Shown: positions 30,039 to 40,617, counted from the stretch's first letter. The stretch: DNA of 64,000 nt from Corynebacterium glyciniphilum AJ 3170 (GCF_007673095.1 NZ_VDYZ01000001.1:248001-312000), one strand, 5' to 3'. Notes: generated by a model from the sequence alone, not told the origin. Translations and numbers: made by a program.

Positions 30039-30982
30039 GCCCGGATCTCCCTTCCGGTGATGTCGAGGAAAACGCTCTCGAGACTGCGCTGATCGACGTC
30101 CAGTGAGGTGACGAGCACCTCCTGGCGGGCCGCTTCCGCGGTGATCTCGCTGATCAACGCCGGGGTGACGGTCGCGGAGACCGAGACCAGGGTCGGACGG
30201 GTGACCGAGACCGTGGCACCCAGCGGTGCCAGTCGGGCGGCCATCGCGTCAAGATCGATCTCCCGGTCGGTGGACACAGCCACACGGGGGTCGGCACTGC
30301 TGGTGAGTTCGCTGATCGTCCCCTGCGCCACAGCCTGGCCGTGGTCGATGATCACGACCTGGTCGGCCAGTGCCTCCGCCTCGTCCATCAGGTGGGTGGT
30401 GAGGACCACGGACACCCCGTCGTTCCGCAACGCGGAGATCAGGTCCCACACCGCCAGGCGCGACTGTGCGTCCAGCCCGGCGGTGGGTTCATCGAGGAAG
30501 ACGAGTTCGGGACGTCCCACCAGGGCCAGTGCCAGGGAGAGACGCTGCTGCTGTCCGCCGGACAGACGGCGGTAGTTGGCTTTCTCATGGCCGCTGAGTC
30601 CCACCGTCTCCAGCAACCACGCCGGATCCAGCGGGTCTGCGGAGTAGGACGCGGCGAGTTCGAGCATCTCGCCGACGCGAATCCCCGGGTAGGCCCCACC
30701 GCCCTGGAGCATCACCCCGATACGTCCCCGCAGCCGGTCGGTGTCCTGGCTGGGATCGGTGCCGAGCACCTCGACGGTGCCTTCATCGGGCACGAGGAAT
30801 CCCTCGCACATCTCGACGGTCGTCGTCTTCCCCGCACCGTTGGGGCCGAGGAGCGCGAGCACCTCGGCCTGTCCGACCGTCAGGTCGAGACCGTTGACCG
30901 CGGTGACGTCCCCGTACCGTTTGACGACGCCCCGCAAGCGGAGTGCAGATCGACTGCCCGCGTCCATCCCTGCGCTAACCAC
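30035..30982 (-). CDS. ABC transporter ATP-binding protein (ABC-2 exporter)
   Basis: ATPase partner of the downstream permease. It has Walker A GPNGAGKTTT, the Q-loop region IGVMLQGGGAYPGI, signature RLSGGQQQRLSLALAL, Walker B LVFLDEPTAGLD and the H-loop VVLTTHLMDEAEAL, plus a C-terminal extension of the drug/daunorubicin-type subfamily. I start it at GTG 30982 (315 residues), because minus-strand TAGACT (30996-30991) ends 8 nt upstream; ATG 30967 is the alternative. The -10 box overlaps the mptB stop codon, so promoter and stop share bases. Confidence 0.93.
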   Translation of the reverse strand: MVSAGMDAGSRSALRLRGVVKRYGDVTAVNGLDLTVGQAEVLALLGPNGAGKTTTVEMCEGFLVPDEGTVEVLGTDPSQDTDRLRGRIGVMLQGGGAYPGIRVGEMLELAASYSADPLDPAWLLETVGLSGHEKANYRRLSGGQQQRLSLALALVGRPELVFLDEPTAGLDAQSRLAVWDLISALRNDGVSVVLTTHLMDEAEALADQVVIIDHGQAVAQGTISELTSSADPRVAVSTDREIDLDAMAARLAPLGATVSVTRPTLVSVSATVTPALISEITAEAARQEVLVTSLDVDQRSLESVFLDITGREIRA

Positions 30983-30990
30983 GGTCCCAG

Positions 30991-30996
30991 AGTCTA
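30991..30996 (-). promoter_or_regulatory. -10 box overlapping the mptB stop codon
   Basis: TAGACT includes the TAG stop of mptB and ends 8 nt before the ABC ATPase GTG at 30982. It predicts a leaderless start independent of mptB. Confidence 0.5.
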
Positions 30997-32673
30997 GCCG
31001 GTGGTCTTCCGGCGTTGGTAAAGCAGCCAGCCGATGATGATGAACACCACCGAGAACAACGCCGACATCAGGTACATCACCGACACGGTCGACGGCGGGA
31101 GGTTCAGGCCCCTGGGCAGGATGAAGTAGCTGAGGATCACCGAGTACGCCACGACCGCCACCCGGAAGGTGCTGCGGTTGGCCCACGCCGCAAGCGGCAT
31201 GACCGCCCAGAGCACGTACCACGGGTGGACGACCGGGAAGAACACCACGAGGAAAAAGGTGGCCACGCCCAGGCCGCCGACAGGGTGGACGCGACCGCGG
31301 AACGAGGCCCACAGCATACGCACCACCCAGAAACCGCCGATCAGCAGACCGATCATCCGGGCGGTCGACAGGGCCGCGTCCGTGTGGTCGCCCAGTCCCA
31401 GCCACGATCCGCTGTTCGCGGTGAGCAGCCCGATGTCGGTGGTCACCGACATCCAGCTGATCACCTCGGTCGCACCGCCCTGGACCAGGATCCATCCGAA
31501 GCCCAGGCCTGTCCCCAGCGAGACCGCAACGACCACCGCGGCCGTCCCGGCGGCGTACACCAGCGCCGCGGCGACAAGGTCGCGGAACCGTCCGCCGAGA
31601 TACCGGGCGAGGGCGACACCCACGAAGCCGAGCGCCAGGAATGCGGTGACCTTCACCATCCCCGCAGCGCTGATCAGGACGACGCCGGCCGCTCCCCACA
31701 GCCAACGTCCGGACACGGAGCTGCGGTCCGGGTCCACGGCACGCAGGCCGCACTCCACCCCGGCGAGGAGCAGTCCCATCATGATCGCCTCGTTGTGGAC
31801 GCCCGCCACCAGGTGCAGGTACACCAGCGGGTTCAGGATGCCGAGCCACAGGGCCGCCTGCGGCTGCACACCGCAGCGTCGCGCCAACCGGACGACTGCC
31901 CAGGCGGCGACGAAGACCCCGGCCACCGAGATCAGCCGGTGGATGATCACCCCGGCGGCGATGACGTCCCCGGTCAGTTTCGAGATGACCGCCGCCATGC
32001 CGACTGCCACCGGACCGTACGGGGCGGGGGAGTGCGACCACTCGAACGGCACCGACCGGGCGAGGTCGTTGTCCACCCCGAGCAGGTCGACCGGCCCGGC
32101 GGAGTAAGGGTCCATCCCCTGGGCGGCGATCGATCCCTGGGCGAGATAGGAGTAGATGTCCTGGGTGAACATCGGTGCCGTGACCAGCAGTGGAAGTACC
32201 CAGAGCACGCCGACACGGACCAGTGAGGCCATCGGCAGCAGGGGAGAGGACTCGTCCCTGGAAGGCACCCTGGAGGGCACACAGTACCGCCAGAGCAGCA
32301 GCCAGCCCACGATGAGCAGACTGATACCGACGAACACCGCGACGGTGGTGGTGTGCAGCATGCGGGAGAGGAAACCACTCACCGGCAGCGACCACAGTGA
32401 GTTGCCGACGACCGGGAGCGCACCTGCGCCGACCCCTCCCACACCGATCAGGACCGATCCCACGATCCCGGTGAAGATCCCGAGCCGCAGCCGCAGCAGT
32501 TCCGCACCCGTGAAAGGACGTGCGGTACCGACGGGACTGTCGGTGTGCAGCAGGGCGCTGCGTGAGCCGGCGGTGCCGATGTTCGGCAGGAGACCGAACA
32601 TGCCCCCGAGGCCGCGGGTCCGTCGACCTCCGTCGGCGGCGACGGTGCTGTCTGAGGGGGGTGGCTGGGTCAC
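30994..32673 (-). CDS. mptB: Alpha-(1->6)-mannopyranosyltransferase MptB
   Basis: GT-C family polyprenyl-phosphomannose-dependent enzyme that builds the alpha-1,6-mannan core of lipomannan/lipoarabinomannan at the outer face of the membrane. The 559-residue protein has more than ten hydrophobic helices. The first extracytoplasmic loop FTQDIYSYLAQGSIAAQG carries the acidic catalytic motif of the family, followed by DPYSAGP and HSPAPYGP. The GTG start lies 6 nt after minus-strand TAGAAT (32685-32680). It is divergent from sufR, as in C. glutamicum. Confidence 0.9.
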   Translation of the reverse strand: MTQPPPSDSTVAADGGRRTRGLGGMFGLLPNIGTAGSRSALLHTDSPVGTARPFTGAELLRLRLGIFTGIVGSVLIGVGGVGAGALPVVGNSLWSLPVSGFLSRMLHTTTVAVFVGISLLIVGWLLLWRYCVPSRVPSRDESSPLLPMASLVRVGVLWVLPLLVTAPMFTQDIYSYLAQGSIAAQGMDPYSAGPVDLLGVDNDLARSVPFEWSHSPAPYGPVAVGMAAVISKLTGDVIAAGVIIHRLISVAGVFVAAWAVVRLARRCGVQPQAALWLGILNPLVYLHLVAGVHNEAIMMGLLLAGVECGLRAVDPDRSSVSGRWLWGAAGVVLISAAGMVKVTAFLALGFVGVALARYLGGRFRDLVAAALVYAAGTAAVVVAVSLGTGLGFGWILVQGGATEVISWMSVTTDIGLLTANSGSWLGLGDHTDAALSTARMIGLLIGGFWVVRMLWASFRGRVHPVGGLGVATFFLVVFFPVVHPWYVLWAVMPLAAWANRSTFRVAVVAYSVILSYFILPRGLNLPPSTVSVMYLMSALFSVVFIIIGWLLYQRRKTTG

Positions 32674-32679
32674 ACCGGC

Positions 32680-32685
32680 ATTCTA
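32680..32685 (-). promoter_or_regulatory. -10 box for leaderless mptB
   Basis: TAGAAT on the minus strand ends 6 nt before the mptB GTG at 32673. Confidence 0.5.
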
Positions 32686-32775
32686 CGGGCCGGGGTGCCC
32701 GCGGCGGGAAGGACACCCGTCTGTTGCGAAAATGCCGGGTTCGGTAGAGCAGAGAAACAACAGGTCAGCCTGCCC

Positions 32776-32821
32776 TTATTGGACAACGGGAATGATTTAC
32801 GCGACACTCGTGTTGTCTAAT
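32776..32821 (+). promoter_or_regulatory. suf promoter with candidate SufR operator
   Basis: TTGGACAAC (32779-32787) and GTTGTCTAA (32812-32820) form an inverted repeat with 8 of 9 positions matching, 24 nt apart. Inside the right half, ACACT-N5-TGTCT (32804-32818) resembles the ACACT-N5-TGTGA site reported for mycobacterial SufR. TCTAAT (32816-32821) is the best -10, so a bound repressor would cover it. A strong GAGGAGGG follows at 32848-32855. Confidence 0.55.
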
Positions 32822-32863
32822 CATGACCCGCTGTCACAACTGTCGTCGAGGAGGGAACAGCTC

Positions 32864-33523
32864 ATGAGCGAACGGGACACCCGCCGTGAAGTTCTGGCGC
32901 AGATCCTCCGGAACGGTCCGGTCAGTGCCACCGACATCAGCGAGGCGCTCGGTCTGAGCGCTGCCGGTGTCCGTCGGCACCTCGACAACATCGTCTCCGA
33001 CGGACTCGCCGAGACAGTCGAGGCGCCCCGGTCCGTCGGAGGGCGCGCCCGGGGTCGCCCGGCCAGGCTGTACCGGCTGACCGACGCCGGACGAGGACGT
33101 TTCGGCCATGATTACGACACACTCGCGCTCCTGGCCCTCCGGGCCCTCCGGGAGACGGGCGGTGATGACGCGGTCGCCGAATTCGCCGACCAGCGGATGC
33201 AGGACCTGTTCGGATCAGTCGACGACTCCGTCCCGGAGACCGTCGTGGACCGGGCGGAACGCATCGCCGAGGCGTTGACCGATCGCGGCTACGCCGCCAC
33301 GGTCGACGAGGCGGCGACCGGCGTCCAGATCTGCCGTCACCATTGTCCGATTCAGGATGTCGCCCACGAGTTCCCCGAACTCTGCGCGGCGGAGCACCGG
33401 GTGGTCACCGAACTCCTCGGCCACCACACCCAACCGCTGGCGACGATCGCCGACGGTAACGGCATCTGCACGACACATATCCCGCTGACCACAATCCACC
33501 CTTCATCCACGAAGGAGAGCTGA
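32864..33523 (+). CDS. sufR: SufR-type Fe-S transcriptional repressor
   Basis: Autoregulatory repressor of the suf operon that senses Fe-S cluster status. The 219-residue protein has an N-terminal winged helix-turn-helix (residues 5-75, [20 protein letters not shown]) and C-terminal cysteines Cys157, Cys161, Cys174 and Cys202, spaced as in cluster-binding SufR proteins (CRHHC...C). ATG 32864 is chosen because GAGGAGGG lies just upstream; longer in-frame extensions run into the promoter. It ends 1 nt before sufB. Confidence 0.92.
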   Translation: MSERDTRREVLAQILRNGPVSATDISEALGLSAAGVRRHLDNIVSDGLAETVEAPRSVGGRARGRPARLYRLTDAGRGRFGHDYDTLALLALRALRETGGDDAVAEFADQRMQDLFGSVDDSVPETVVDRAERIAEALTDRGYAATVDEAATGVQICRHHCPIQDVAHEFPELCAAEHRVVTELLGHHTQPLATIADGNGICTTHIPLTTIHPSSTKES

Positions 33524-33524
33524 C

Positions 33525-34979
33525 ATGACTCAAGCTGCACAATTACCCGACAACAAGGCCCAGAACGCGCCGAAGACCGATGACGAGATCATCGACTCCA
33601 TCGGCGCATACGGCTACGGCTGGCACGACTCCGACGCCGCCGGCGCCGCTGCCGAGCGAGGCTTGTCAGAGGCCGTCGTCCGGGACATCTCGGCCAAGAA
33701 GAACGAGCCCGAGTGGATGCTCGAGCGCCGTCTCAAGGCCCTGAGCACCTTCGACCGCAAGCCGATGCCGACCTGGGGCGCCGACCTCGACGGCATCGAC
33801 TTCGACAACATCAAGTACTTCGTCCGGTCCACGGAGAAGCAGGCGCAGACGTGGGAGGACCTGCCCGAGGACATCAAGGAGACCTACGACAAGCTCGGCA
33901 TCCCCGAGGCGGAGAAGCAGCGACTGGTCGCCGGTGTCGCCGCCCAGTACGAGTCCGAGGTCGTCTACCACCAGATCCGTGAGGACCTGGAGAGCCAGGG
34001 CGTGATCTTCCTGGACACCGACACGGCGCTCAAGGAGTACCCGGAGCTGTTCAAGGAGCACTTCGGCACGGTCATCCCGGCGGGCGACAACAAGTTCTCC
34101 GCCCTGAACACCGCCGTGTGGTCCGGCGGGTCGTTCATCTACGTGCCCAAGGGCGTGCACGTGGACATCCCGCTGCAGGCCTACTTCCGGATCAACACCG
34201 AGAACATGGGCCAGTTCGAGCGCACGCTCATCATCGTCGACGAGGACGCCTACGTCCACTACGTCGAGGGCTGCACCGCCCCGATCTACAAGTCGGACTC
34301 CCTGCACTCCGCCGTGGTGGAGATCGTCGTCAAGAAGGGCGGCCGGTGCCGCTACACGACCATCCAGAACTGGTCGAACAACGTCTACAACCTCGTCACC
34401 AAGCGCACCCGTGCCGAGGAGGGCGCCACCATGGAGTGGGTCGACGGCAACATCGGTTCCAAGGTCACCATGAAGTACCCGGCCGTGTGGATGACCGGAC
34501 CGCAGGCCAAGGGTGAGGTCCTCTCCGTCGCCTTCGCCGGCGAGAACCAGGTGCAGGACACCGGCGCGAAGATGGTGCACATGGCGCCGTACACCTCCAG
34601 CAACATCGTCTCGAAGTCGGTGGCCCGCTCCGGTGGTCGTGCCGCCTACCGCGGCCTGGTCCAGATCAACAAGGAGGCCCACCACTCCAAGGCGAACGTG
34701 GAGTGTGACGCCCTCCTGGTCGACTCGATCTCGCGGTCCGACACGTACCCGTACAACGACATCCGCAACGACCACGTCACCCTCGGTCACGAGGCCACCG
34801 TCTCCCAGGTGTCCGAGGACCAGCTGTTCTACCTCATGAGCCGTGGGCTCGAGGAGGACGAGGCGATGGCGATGATCGTCCGCGGCTTCGTCGAGCCCAT
34901 CGCCAAGGAGCTCCCGATGGAGTACGCCCTGGAGCTCAACCGCCTGATCGAACTGCAGATGGAAGGATCGGTGGGTTAA
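33525..34979 (+). CDS. sufB: Fe-S cluster assembly scaffold SufB
   Basis: Scaffold subunit of the SufBC2D complex on which clusters are built. The 484-residue protein has the SufB core with [37 protein letters not shown] and the C-terminal [20 protein letters not shown], containing the conserved cysteines and the catalytic Glu/His region. There is no intein, unlike many mycobacterial sufB genes. GAAGGAGAG lies upstream, and the start is 1 nt after the sufR stop. Confidence 0.96.
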   Translation: MTQAAQLPDNKAQNAPKTDDEIIDSIGAYGYGWHDSDAAGAAAERGLSEAVVRDISAKKNEPEWMLERRLKALSTFDRKPMPTWGADLDGIDFDNIKYFVRSTEKQAQTWEDLPEDIKETYDKLGIPEAEKQRLVAGVAAQYESEVVYHQIREDLESQGVIFLDTDTALKEYPELFKEHFGTVIPAGDNKFSALNTAVWSGGSFIYVPKGVHVDIPLQAYFRINTENMGQFERTLIIVDEDAYVHYVEGCTAPIYKSDSLHSAVVEIVVKKGGRCRYTTIQNWSNNVYNLVTKRTRAEEGATMEWVDGNIGSKVTMKYPAVWMTGPQAKGEVLSVAFAGENQVQDTGAKMVHMAPYTSSNIVSKSVARSGGRAAYRGLVQINKEAHHSKANVECDALLVDSISRSDTYPYNDIRNDHVTLGHEATVSQVSEDQLFYLMSRGLEEDEAMAMIVRGFVEPIAKELPMEYALELNRLIELQMEGSVG

Positions 34980-34982
34980 CCG

Positions 34983-36176
34983 ATGACCACTCCCGTAACA
35001 ACCCCGGCGACCACCCCCGCCAACAGCATGCCCACGAAGGGCGACCGGTTCCAGTCCGCCGACCCGGCGGCATTCCCGGTCCCGCACGGCAAGGACGAGG
35101 ACTGGCGTTTCACCCCGCTGCGCCGTCTGCGCGGCCTCGAGGACACCTCGGCCGGGAAGGCGGCCCCGGCTGCCCGCCCGACCGTCACCGTGGACACCGG
35201 TGACCAGGCCGGTGTGAGCTACACCGAGCTCGCCATGGACGACGAGCGCACCGGCCGCGCCGGACTTCCCGTCGACCGCCCCGCCGCCGAGGCGTGGGTC
35301 AACAGCACCGTGGCCGACCACGTGCTCGTGGCGAAGGACACCGTCCTCGATGCACCGGTCATCGTCACCCTCACCGGTTCCGGCGACGACGTGACCACCT
35401 ACGGCACGACCGTCATCGAGCTCGAGGCCCATGCGGAGGCCATCGTCGTCCTGCGCTACCAGGGCGAGGGGGTCCACTCCGACAACCTGGAGTTCGTCGT
35501 CGGCGACGGCGCCCGCCTGACCACCGTGGTGTGGGAGGACTGGGGCCGTACCGCGGTACACCTGTCCAACTCGCACATTCTCGTCGGCCGGGACGCGACG
35601 GTACGGCACACCGTGGCCACCTTCGGCGGCGACGTCGTGCGCTCCGTCCCGCACGTCCGGTTCACCGGCCCCGGCGGGGACGCGGAACTGTTGGGCGTCT
35701 CCTTCGCCGACGCCGGGCAGTACTTCGAGCAGCGCCTGCTGGTCGACCACAGCGAGCCGAACTGCCGCTCCAACGTGCTGTACAAGTCCGCGCTGCAGGG
35801 CGAGACCGGACGCCACGGCTCCGAGGCCCGCACCGTGTGGATCGGCGACGTGCTGATCCGGCCCGAGGCAACCGGCACGGACACCTATGAGACGAACAAG
35901 AACCTCGTGCTCACCGAGGGCGCACGCGCCGATGCCGTGCCGAACCTGGAGATCCAGACCGGTGAGATCGTCGGTGCCGGCCACGCCGCCACCGTCGGGC
36001 GCTTCGACGACGAGCACATGTTCTACCTGAAGTCCCGCGGCATCTCCGACGAAGAGGCCCGCCGACTGATCATCCGCGGCTTCTTCACCGACGTCATCCG
36101 CCGCGTCCCGGTCGAGAGCATCCGCGAGAACCTCGAGGACGTCGTCGAGCAGGAACTCGCGAACACCGTCCTCTGA
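34983..36176 (+). CDS. sufD: Fe-S cluster assembly protein SufD
   Basis: SufB paralogue and partner in the SufBC2D scaffold. The 397-residue protein has a variable Pro/Thr-rich N-terminus, FPVPHGKDEDWRFTPL, then the beta-helix core and the C-terminal family block GHAATVGRFDDEHMFYLKSRGISDEEARRL. It starts 3 nt after sufB, so the two are translated together. Confidence 0.95.
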   Translation: MTTPVTTPATTPANSMPTKGDRFQSADPAAFPVPHGKDEDWRFTPLRRLRGLEDTSAGKAAPAARPTVTVDTGDQAGVSYTELAMDDERTGRAGLPVDRPAAEAWVNSTVADHVLVAKDTVLDAPVIVTLTGSGDDVTTYGTTVIELEAHAEAIVVLRYQGEGVHSDNLEFVVGDGARLTTVVWEDWGRTAVHLSNSHILVGRDATVRHTVATFGGDVVRSVPHVRFTGPGGDAELLGVSFADAGQYFEQRLLVDHSEPNCRSNVLYKSALQGETGRHGSEARTVWIGDVLIRPEATGTDTYETNKNLVLTEGARADAVPNLEIQTGEIVGAGHAATVGRFDDEHMFYLKSRGISDEEARRLIIRGFFTDVIRRVPVESIRENLEDVVEQELANTVL

Positions 36177-36224
36177 TCCAGCTGAATATTCTTCACACTC
36201 CAGGTTAGGAACAACGAACACACA

Positions 36225-36989
36225 ATGAGCACTCTCGAGATCAAGAACCTCCACGCACAGGTGGTCCCCCAGGACGAGAACGAGGATCCCAAGCCGATCC
36301 TCCACGGCGTCAACCTCACCGTGAACTCCGGTGAGACCCACGCCATCATGGGCCCGAACGGCTCCGGCAAGTCCACCCTGTCCTACGCGATCGCCGGCCA
36401 CCCCCGGTACGAGATCACCGAGGGCGAGGTCCTCCTCGACGGCGAGAACCTGCTGGACATGGACGTCTCCGAGCGCGCCCGCGCCGGACTCTTCCTCGCC
36501 ATGCAGTACCCGGTGGAGGTCCCCGGGGTCTCCATGGCCAACTTCCTGCGCTCCGCGGCCACCGCCGTGCGCGGCGAGGCCCCGAAGCTGCGCCAGTGGG
36601 TCAAGGAGGCACGCACCGCCATGGACGAGCTGGAGATCGACCCGGCCTTCTCCGAGCGTTCCGTCAACGAGGGGTTCTCCGGCGGCGAGAAGAAGCGCCA
36701 CGAGATCCTGCAGCTGTCCCTGCTGAAGCCGAAGTTCGCCATCCTCGACGAGACCGACTCCGGCCTGGACGTCGACGCCCTGCGCACCGTCTCTGAGGGC
36801 ATCAACCGCTACAAGGAGCGCGAGGACGGTGGCCTGATCATGATCACCCACTACCAGCGCATCCTGAACTACGTGAAGCCCGACTTCGTCCACGTCTTCG
36901 CCAAGGGACGTGTCGTCGAGTCCGGCGGCCCCGAGCTCGCCCAGGAACTCGAGGAGCACGGCTACGAGCGATTCACCGCAAAGGCCTGA
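36225..36989 (+). CDS. sufC: Fe-S cluster assembly ATPase SufC
   Basis: ABC-type ATPase that drives SufBC2D. The 254-residue protein has Walker A GPNGSGKST (43-51), the signature FSGGEKKRHEI, Walker B FAILDETDSGLD and the H-loop MITHYQRIL. The Asp-Glu-Thr-Asp-Ser sequence after Walker B is characteristic of SufC. A 48-nt gap follows sufD, with TTAGGAAC as a weak ribosome binding site. Confidence 0.96.
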   Translation: MSTLEIKNLHAQVVPQDENEDPKPILHGVNLTVNSGETHAIMGPNGSGKSTLSYAIAGHPRYEITEGEVLLDGENLLDMDVSERARAGLFLAMQYPVEVPGVSMANFLRSAATAVRGEAPKLRQWVKEARTAMDELEIDPAFSERSVNEGFSGGEKKRHEILQLSLLKPKFAILDETDSGLDVDALRTVSEGINRYKEREDGGLIMITHYQRILNYVKPDFVHVFAKGRVVESGGPELAQELEEHGYERFTAKA

Positions 36990-36992
36990 TAA

Positions 36993-38716
<1,724 letters not shown>

Positions 38717-38725
38717 GGATCCACC

Positions 38726-39175
38726 ATGAGTGACGACACCACCACCGACACGGCCACCGGCACCGCCGCCGAGCCGTCGTCCCCGCAGATGGACCCCAAT
38801 CCGCTGGACGCCGTCCCGGAGCCTCCGAAGGAGATCTCGCAGGAGGACGTGATGCTCTCCGACCAGATCGAGGAGGCGATGCTCGACGTCATCGACCCCG
38901 AGCTGGGGATCAACGTCGTGGACCTCGGCCTGGTGTACCAGGTCTGGGTAGAGCGCACCGACAAGGGCACCGAGGCGGTCATCAACATGACGCTGACCTC
39001 GCCGGCGTGTCCGCTGACCGACATGCTCGAGGACCAGGCCACCACTGCCGTGGTGGACGGGATCGAACAGGTCTCGGCACTGCGGATCAACTGGGTCTGG
39101 TCCCCGCCGTGGGGCCCGCACATGATCAACGCCGACGGCCGGGAGCAGCTGCGTTACCTCGGTTTCAGCGTGTAA
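38726..39175 (+). CDS. sufT: SufT, MIP18/DUF59 Fe-S assembly protein
   Basis: MIP18-family factor thought to help maturation of Fe-S proteins. The 149-residue protein has an acidic Thr/Pro-rich N-terminal tail (about 1-45), then the domain core: VIDPELGINVVDLGLVY, the Cys-bearing LTSPACPLTDML and a C-terminal ISWVW-like segment. Starts 9 nt after sufU and is the last gene before a very strong terminator. Confidence 0.93.
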   Translation: MSDDTTTDTATGTAAEPSSPQMDPNPLDAVPEPPKEISQEDVMLSDQIEEAMLDVIDPELGINVVDLGLVYQVWVERTDKGTEAVINMTLTSPACPLTDMLEDQATTAVVDGIEQVSALRINWVWSPPWGPHMINADGREQLRYLGFSV

Positions 39176-39204
39176 CGGGACGCAGACACTTTCGACCCGG
39201 AAGT

Positions 39205-39262
39205 AACCACCATGTGGGGTACGCGTACAGGCCTGTACGCGTACCCCACGTGGTGGTTTTTT
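39205..39262. terminator. 26-bp-stem intrinsic terminator ending the suf operon
   Basis: Arms 39205-39230 and 39233-39258 pair over 26 bp with a single T-G wobble; the central AGGCCT forms the tip. Six T residues follow at 39257-39262. The stem is about twice the usual length and also serves the converging lycopene cyclase gene. Confidence 0.95.
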
Positions 39263-39274
39263 CTGGTTCCCCCG

Positions 39275-40435
39275 TCAGGACGAGCGACGGGCGAAGAACA
39301 TGTCCCTCAGCACCCCGGGCAGCGGACGGAGGAACGGCAGCACCCGCCGCGGATACCTGGCCAGTGACAGCATCGTCACGGCGACCCGTCCTCCGTGCTG
39401 CCCGGCCAGGTAGGAGGACTGCAGTCGTGGCGGCAGGTCGAAGAAGGCGTCGAAGAAACGCCGTAGTGTCGGCCCGTCGGAAACAGTGACCAGTTCAGCA
39501 CCGAACAGTCGGAGCCGGTGGGCCAGCGCCGCCGAGAGCCGCTCCCTCCGGGGGAGTGTGCCGTGTTCGAGGAGATGCAGCATCCGGTCGACGGTGGCCG
39601 CTGATTCGGCGACGGAGTATCCGGTGGCCGGATGTGTCATCCCGCCCGCAGCCCCGAACACCGCGACGCCGTCACGGATGCCCGTGTACCAGCCGCGCAC
39701 CCGGCGGTCGACAGGGAAGTGGACCGTCTCGGTGGTGATGACGGGCGACAGTTCCACTCCCGCGCCGACAGCGGGGACACGCGCGGTGAGCCGTCGCTTC
39801 AGAAGGTCGGTCATCGGCCGGGTCTGTTCCCTGGTCACCAGGATCGTCTCCTCGTACAACATCCCGTCCTCGACGGGCTGCACGTACAGGAAACTGGGTG
39901 GATCCGGCAGCTCCGCGGGGTCCTCGTCCGGGGCGGCGGGACGCCAGTCCATGAAAACCGGGGGGCCGTCGTGTTCACCAGGTTCCAGGACAACGCCGTA
40001 CGCGATCTGACGGATGGCCCCGGGACGGTCGACGACCCCCCGACAATCGACGACGACATCGGCCTCCAACAGCCCCGGGTCCAGGTCGTCGATCTTTCTG
40101 CGGTGCAGGTTCAGTCGCTTCCCGGCGGTGGACAACCGCTGCCGTGTGGCGTCCCGGTCAATCATGCCGTACCGCCGCCCGGTCAGTGTACGTCGACGGG
40201 GAGTGTGCACCTCGAGGGCCGGGGAGACGGCCGAGAACGTGAGCACGGTACGCGCCCACGCGGGAAGATCGTCCAGGAAGACGCCGTAGGTGTTGGTCCA
40301 CCGGGGAAGCAGGAGGTCGCCGGTGGTGGTCACCTCGCACCGCGGGTCGTAGGCGTCCACCGTCCAGCCGGTCGTCGCGGCTCTGTGGGCGAGCAGCGCT
40401 CCGGCCGGGCCGAGGCCGATGACGGCGATGTGCAT
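39275..40435 (-). CDS. Lycopene beta-cyclase, CrtL/CrtY type
   Basis: FAD-dependent cyclase closing the ends of lycopene to give beta-carotene or a related carotenoid. The 386-residue protein opens with the dinucleotide fold MHIAVIGLGPAGALLAHRA (GxGxxG at 7-12) and has the family signature GAAGGMTHPATGYSVAESA, plus a C-terminal FFDLPPRLQSSYLAG block. ATG 40435 is chosen for AGGAG 9 nt upstream. No other carotenoid gene is nearby. Model corynebacteria instead use the small heterodimeric CrtYe/Yf, so this single-chain form is unusual. Squalene/geranylgeranyl-type oxidases are a less likely alternative. Confidence 0.8.
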   Translation of the reverse strand: MHIAVIGLGPAGALLAHRAATTGWTVDAYDPRCEVTTTGDLLLPRWTNTYGVFLDDLPAWARTVLTFSAVSPALEVHTPRRRTLTGRRYGMIDRDATRQRLSTAGKRLNLHRRKIDDLDPGLLEADVVVDCRGVVDRPGAIRQIAYGVVLEPGEHDGPPVFMDWRPAAPDEDPAELPDPPSFLYVQPVEDGMLYEETILVTREQTRPMTDLLKRRLTARVPAVGAGVELSPVITTETVHFPVDRRVRGWYTGIRDGVAVFGAAGGMTHPATGYSVAESAATVDRMLHLLEHGTLPRRERLSAALAHRLRLFGAELVTVSDGPTLRRFFDAFFDLPPRLQSSYLAGQHGGRVAVTMLSLARYPRRVLPFLRPLPGVLRDMFFARRSS

Positions 40436-40569
40436 GCTGGCGGGCTCCTGGATCGATCGTTCGGCAGTGGGCGACGGGGTGCCCGGGTCGACGGGGTTGA
40501 AACAGCACCCCCGCACCCGTGGCTTTGCTGTAGGCTTCCTTATCATCAGCAAAAGGTAGGCTCATAAGC

Positions 40570-40617
40570 ATGAATGCAGGACATCGTCGCCGTGTCTTGT
40601 CCCATCCTCGTACATGA
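40570..40617 (+). CDS. Possible 15-codon leaderless small ORF
   Basis: Plus-strand TAGGCT (40557-40562) ends 7 nt before ATG 40570, the same geometry as the leaderless genes of this window. The ORF reads MNAGHRRRVLSHPRT and then TGA. It could be a basic leader peptide upstream of the ABC-F gene. With only 15 codons, coding evidence is weak. Confidence 0.25.
   Translation: MNAGHRRRVLSHPRT

Noticed and set aside
30035-32716. A single 893-codon frame that could suggest a fusion of mptB with an ABC ATPase
   Set aside because: The upstream 580 codons are an out-of-frame shadow of mptB, whose true frame has all GT-C features. The ATPase has its own start at 30982.
32156-33523. A 455-codon frame that would extend SufR by over 230 residues
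   Set aside because: The extension runs through mptB antisense and the suf promoter; a strong ribosome binding site fixes the start at 32864.
33525-34979. Intein in sufB, as seen in mycobacteria
   Set aside because: The frame is 484 codons with the conserved insertion sites uninterrupted.
33666-36959. A 1097-codon minus-strand open frame across sufB-sufC
   Set aside because: It is antisense to three intact, motif-bearing suf genes. Long antisense frames are expected in very GC-rich DNA where third-position GC removes stops; its translation is low-complexity and has no domain.
40540-40562. DtxR iron box upstream of the lycopene cyclase
   Set aside because: AAAGGTAGGCTCATAAG shares only scattered positions with the 19-bp DtxR palindrome and lacks a matching right half.
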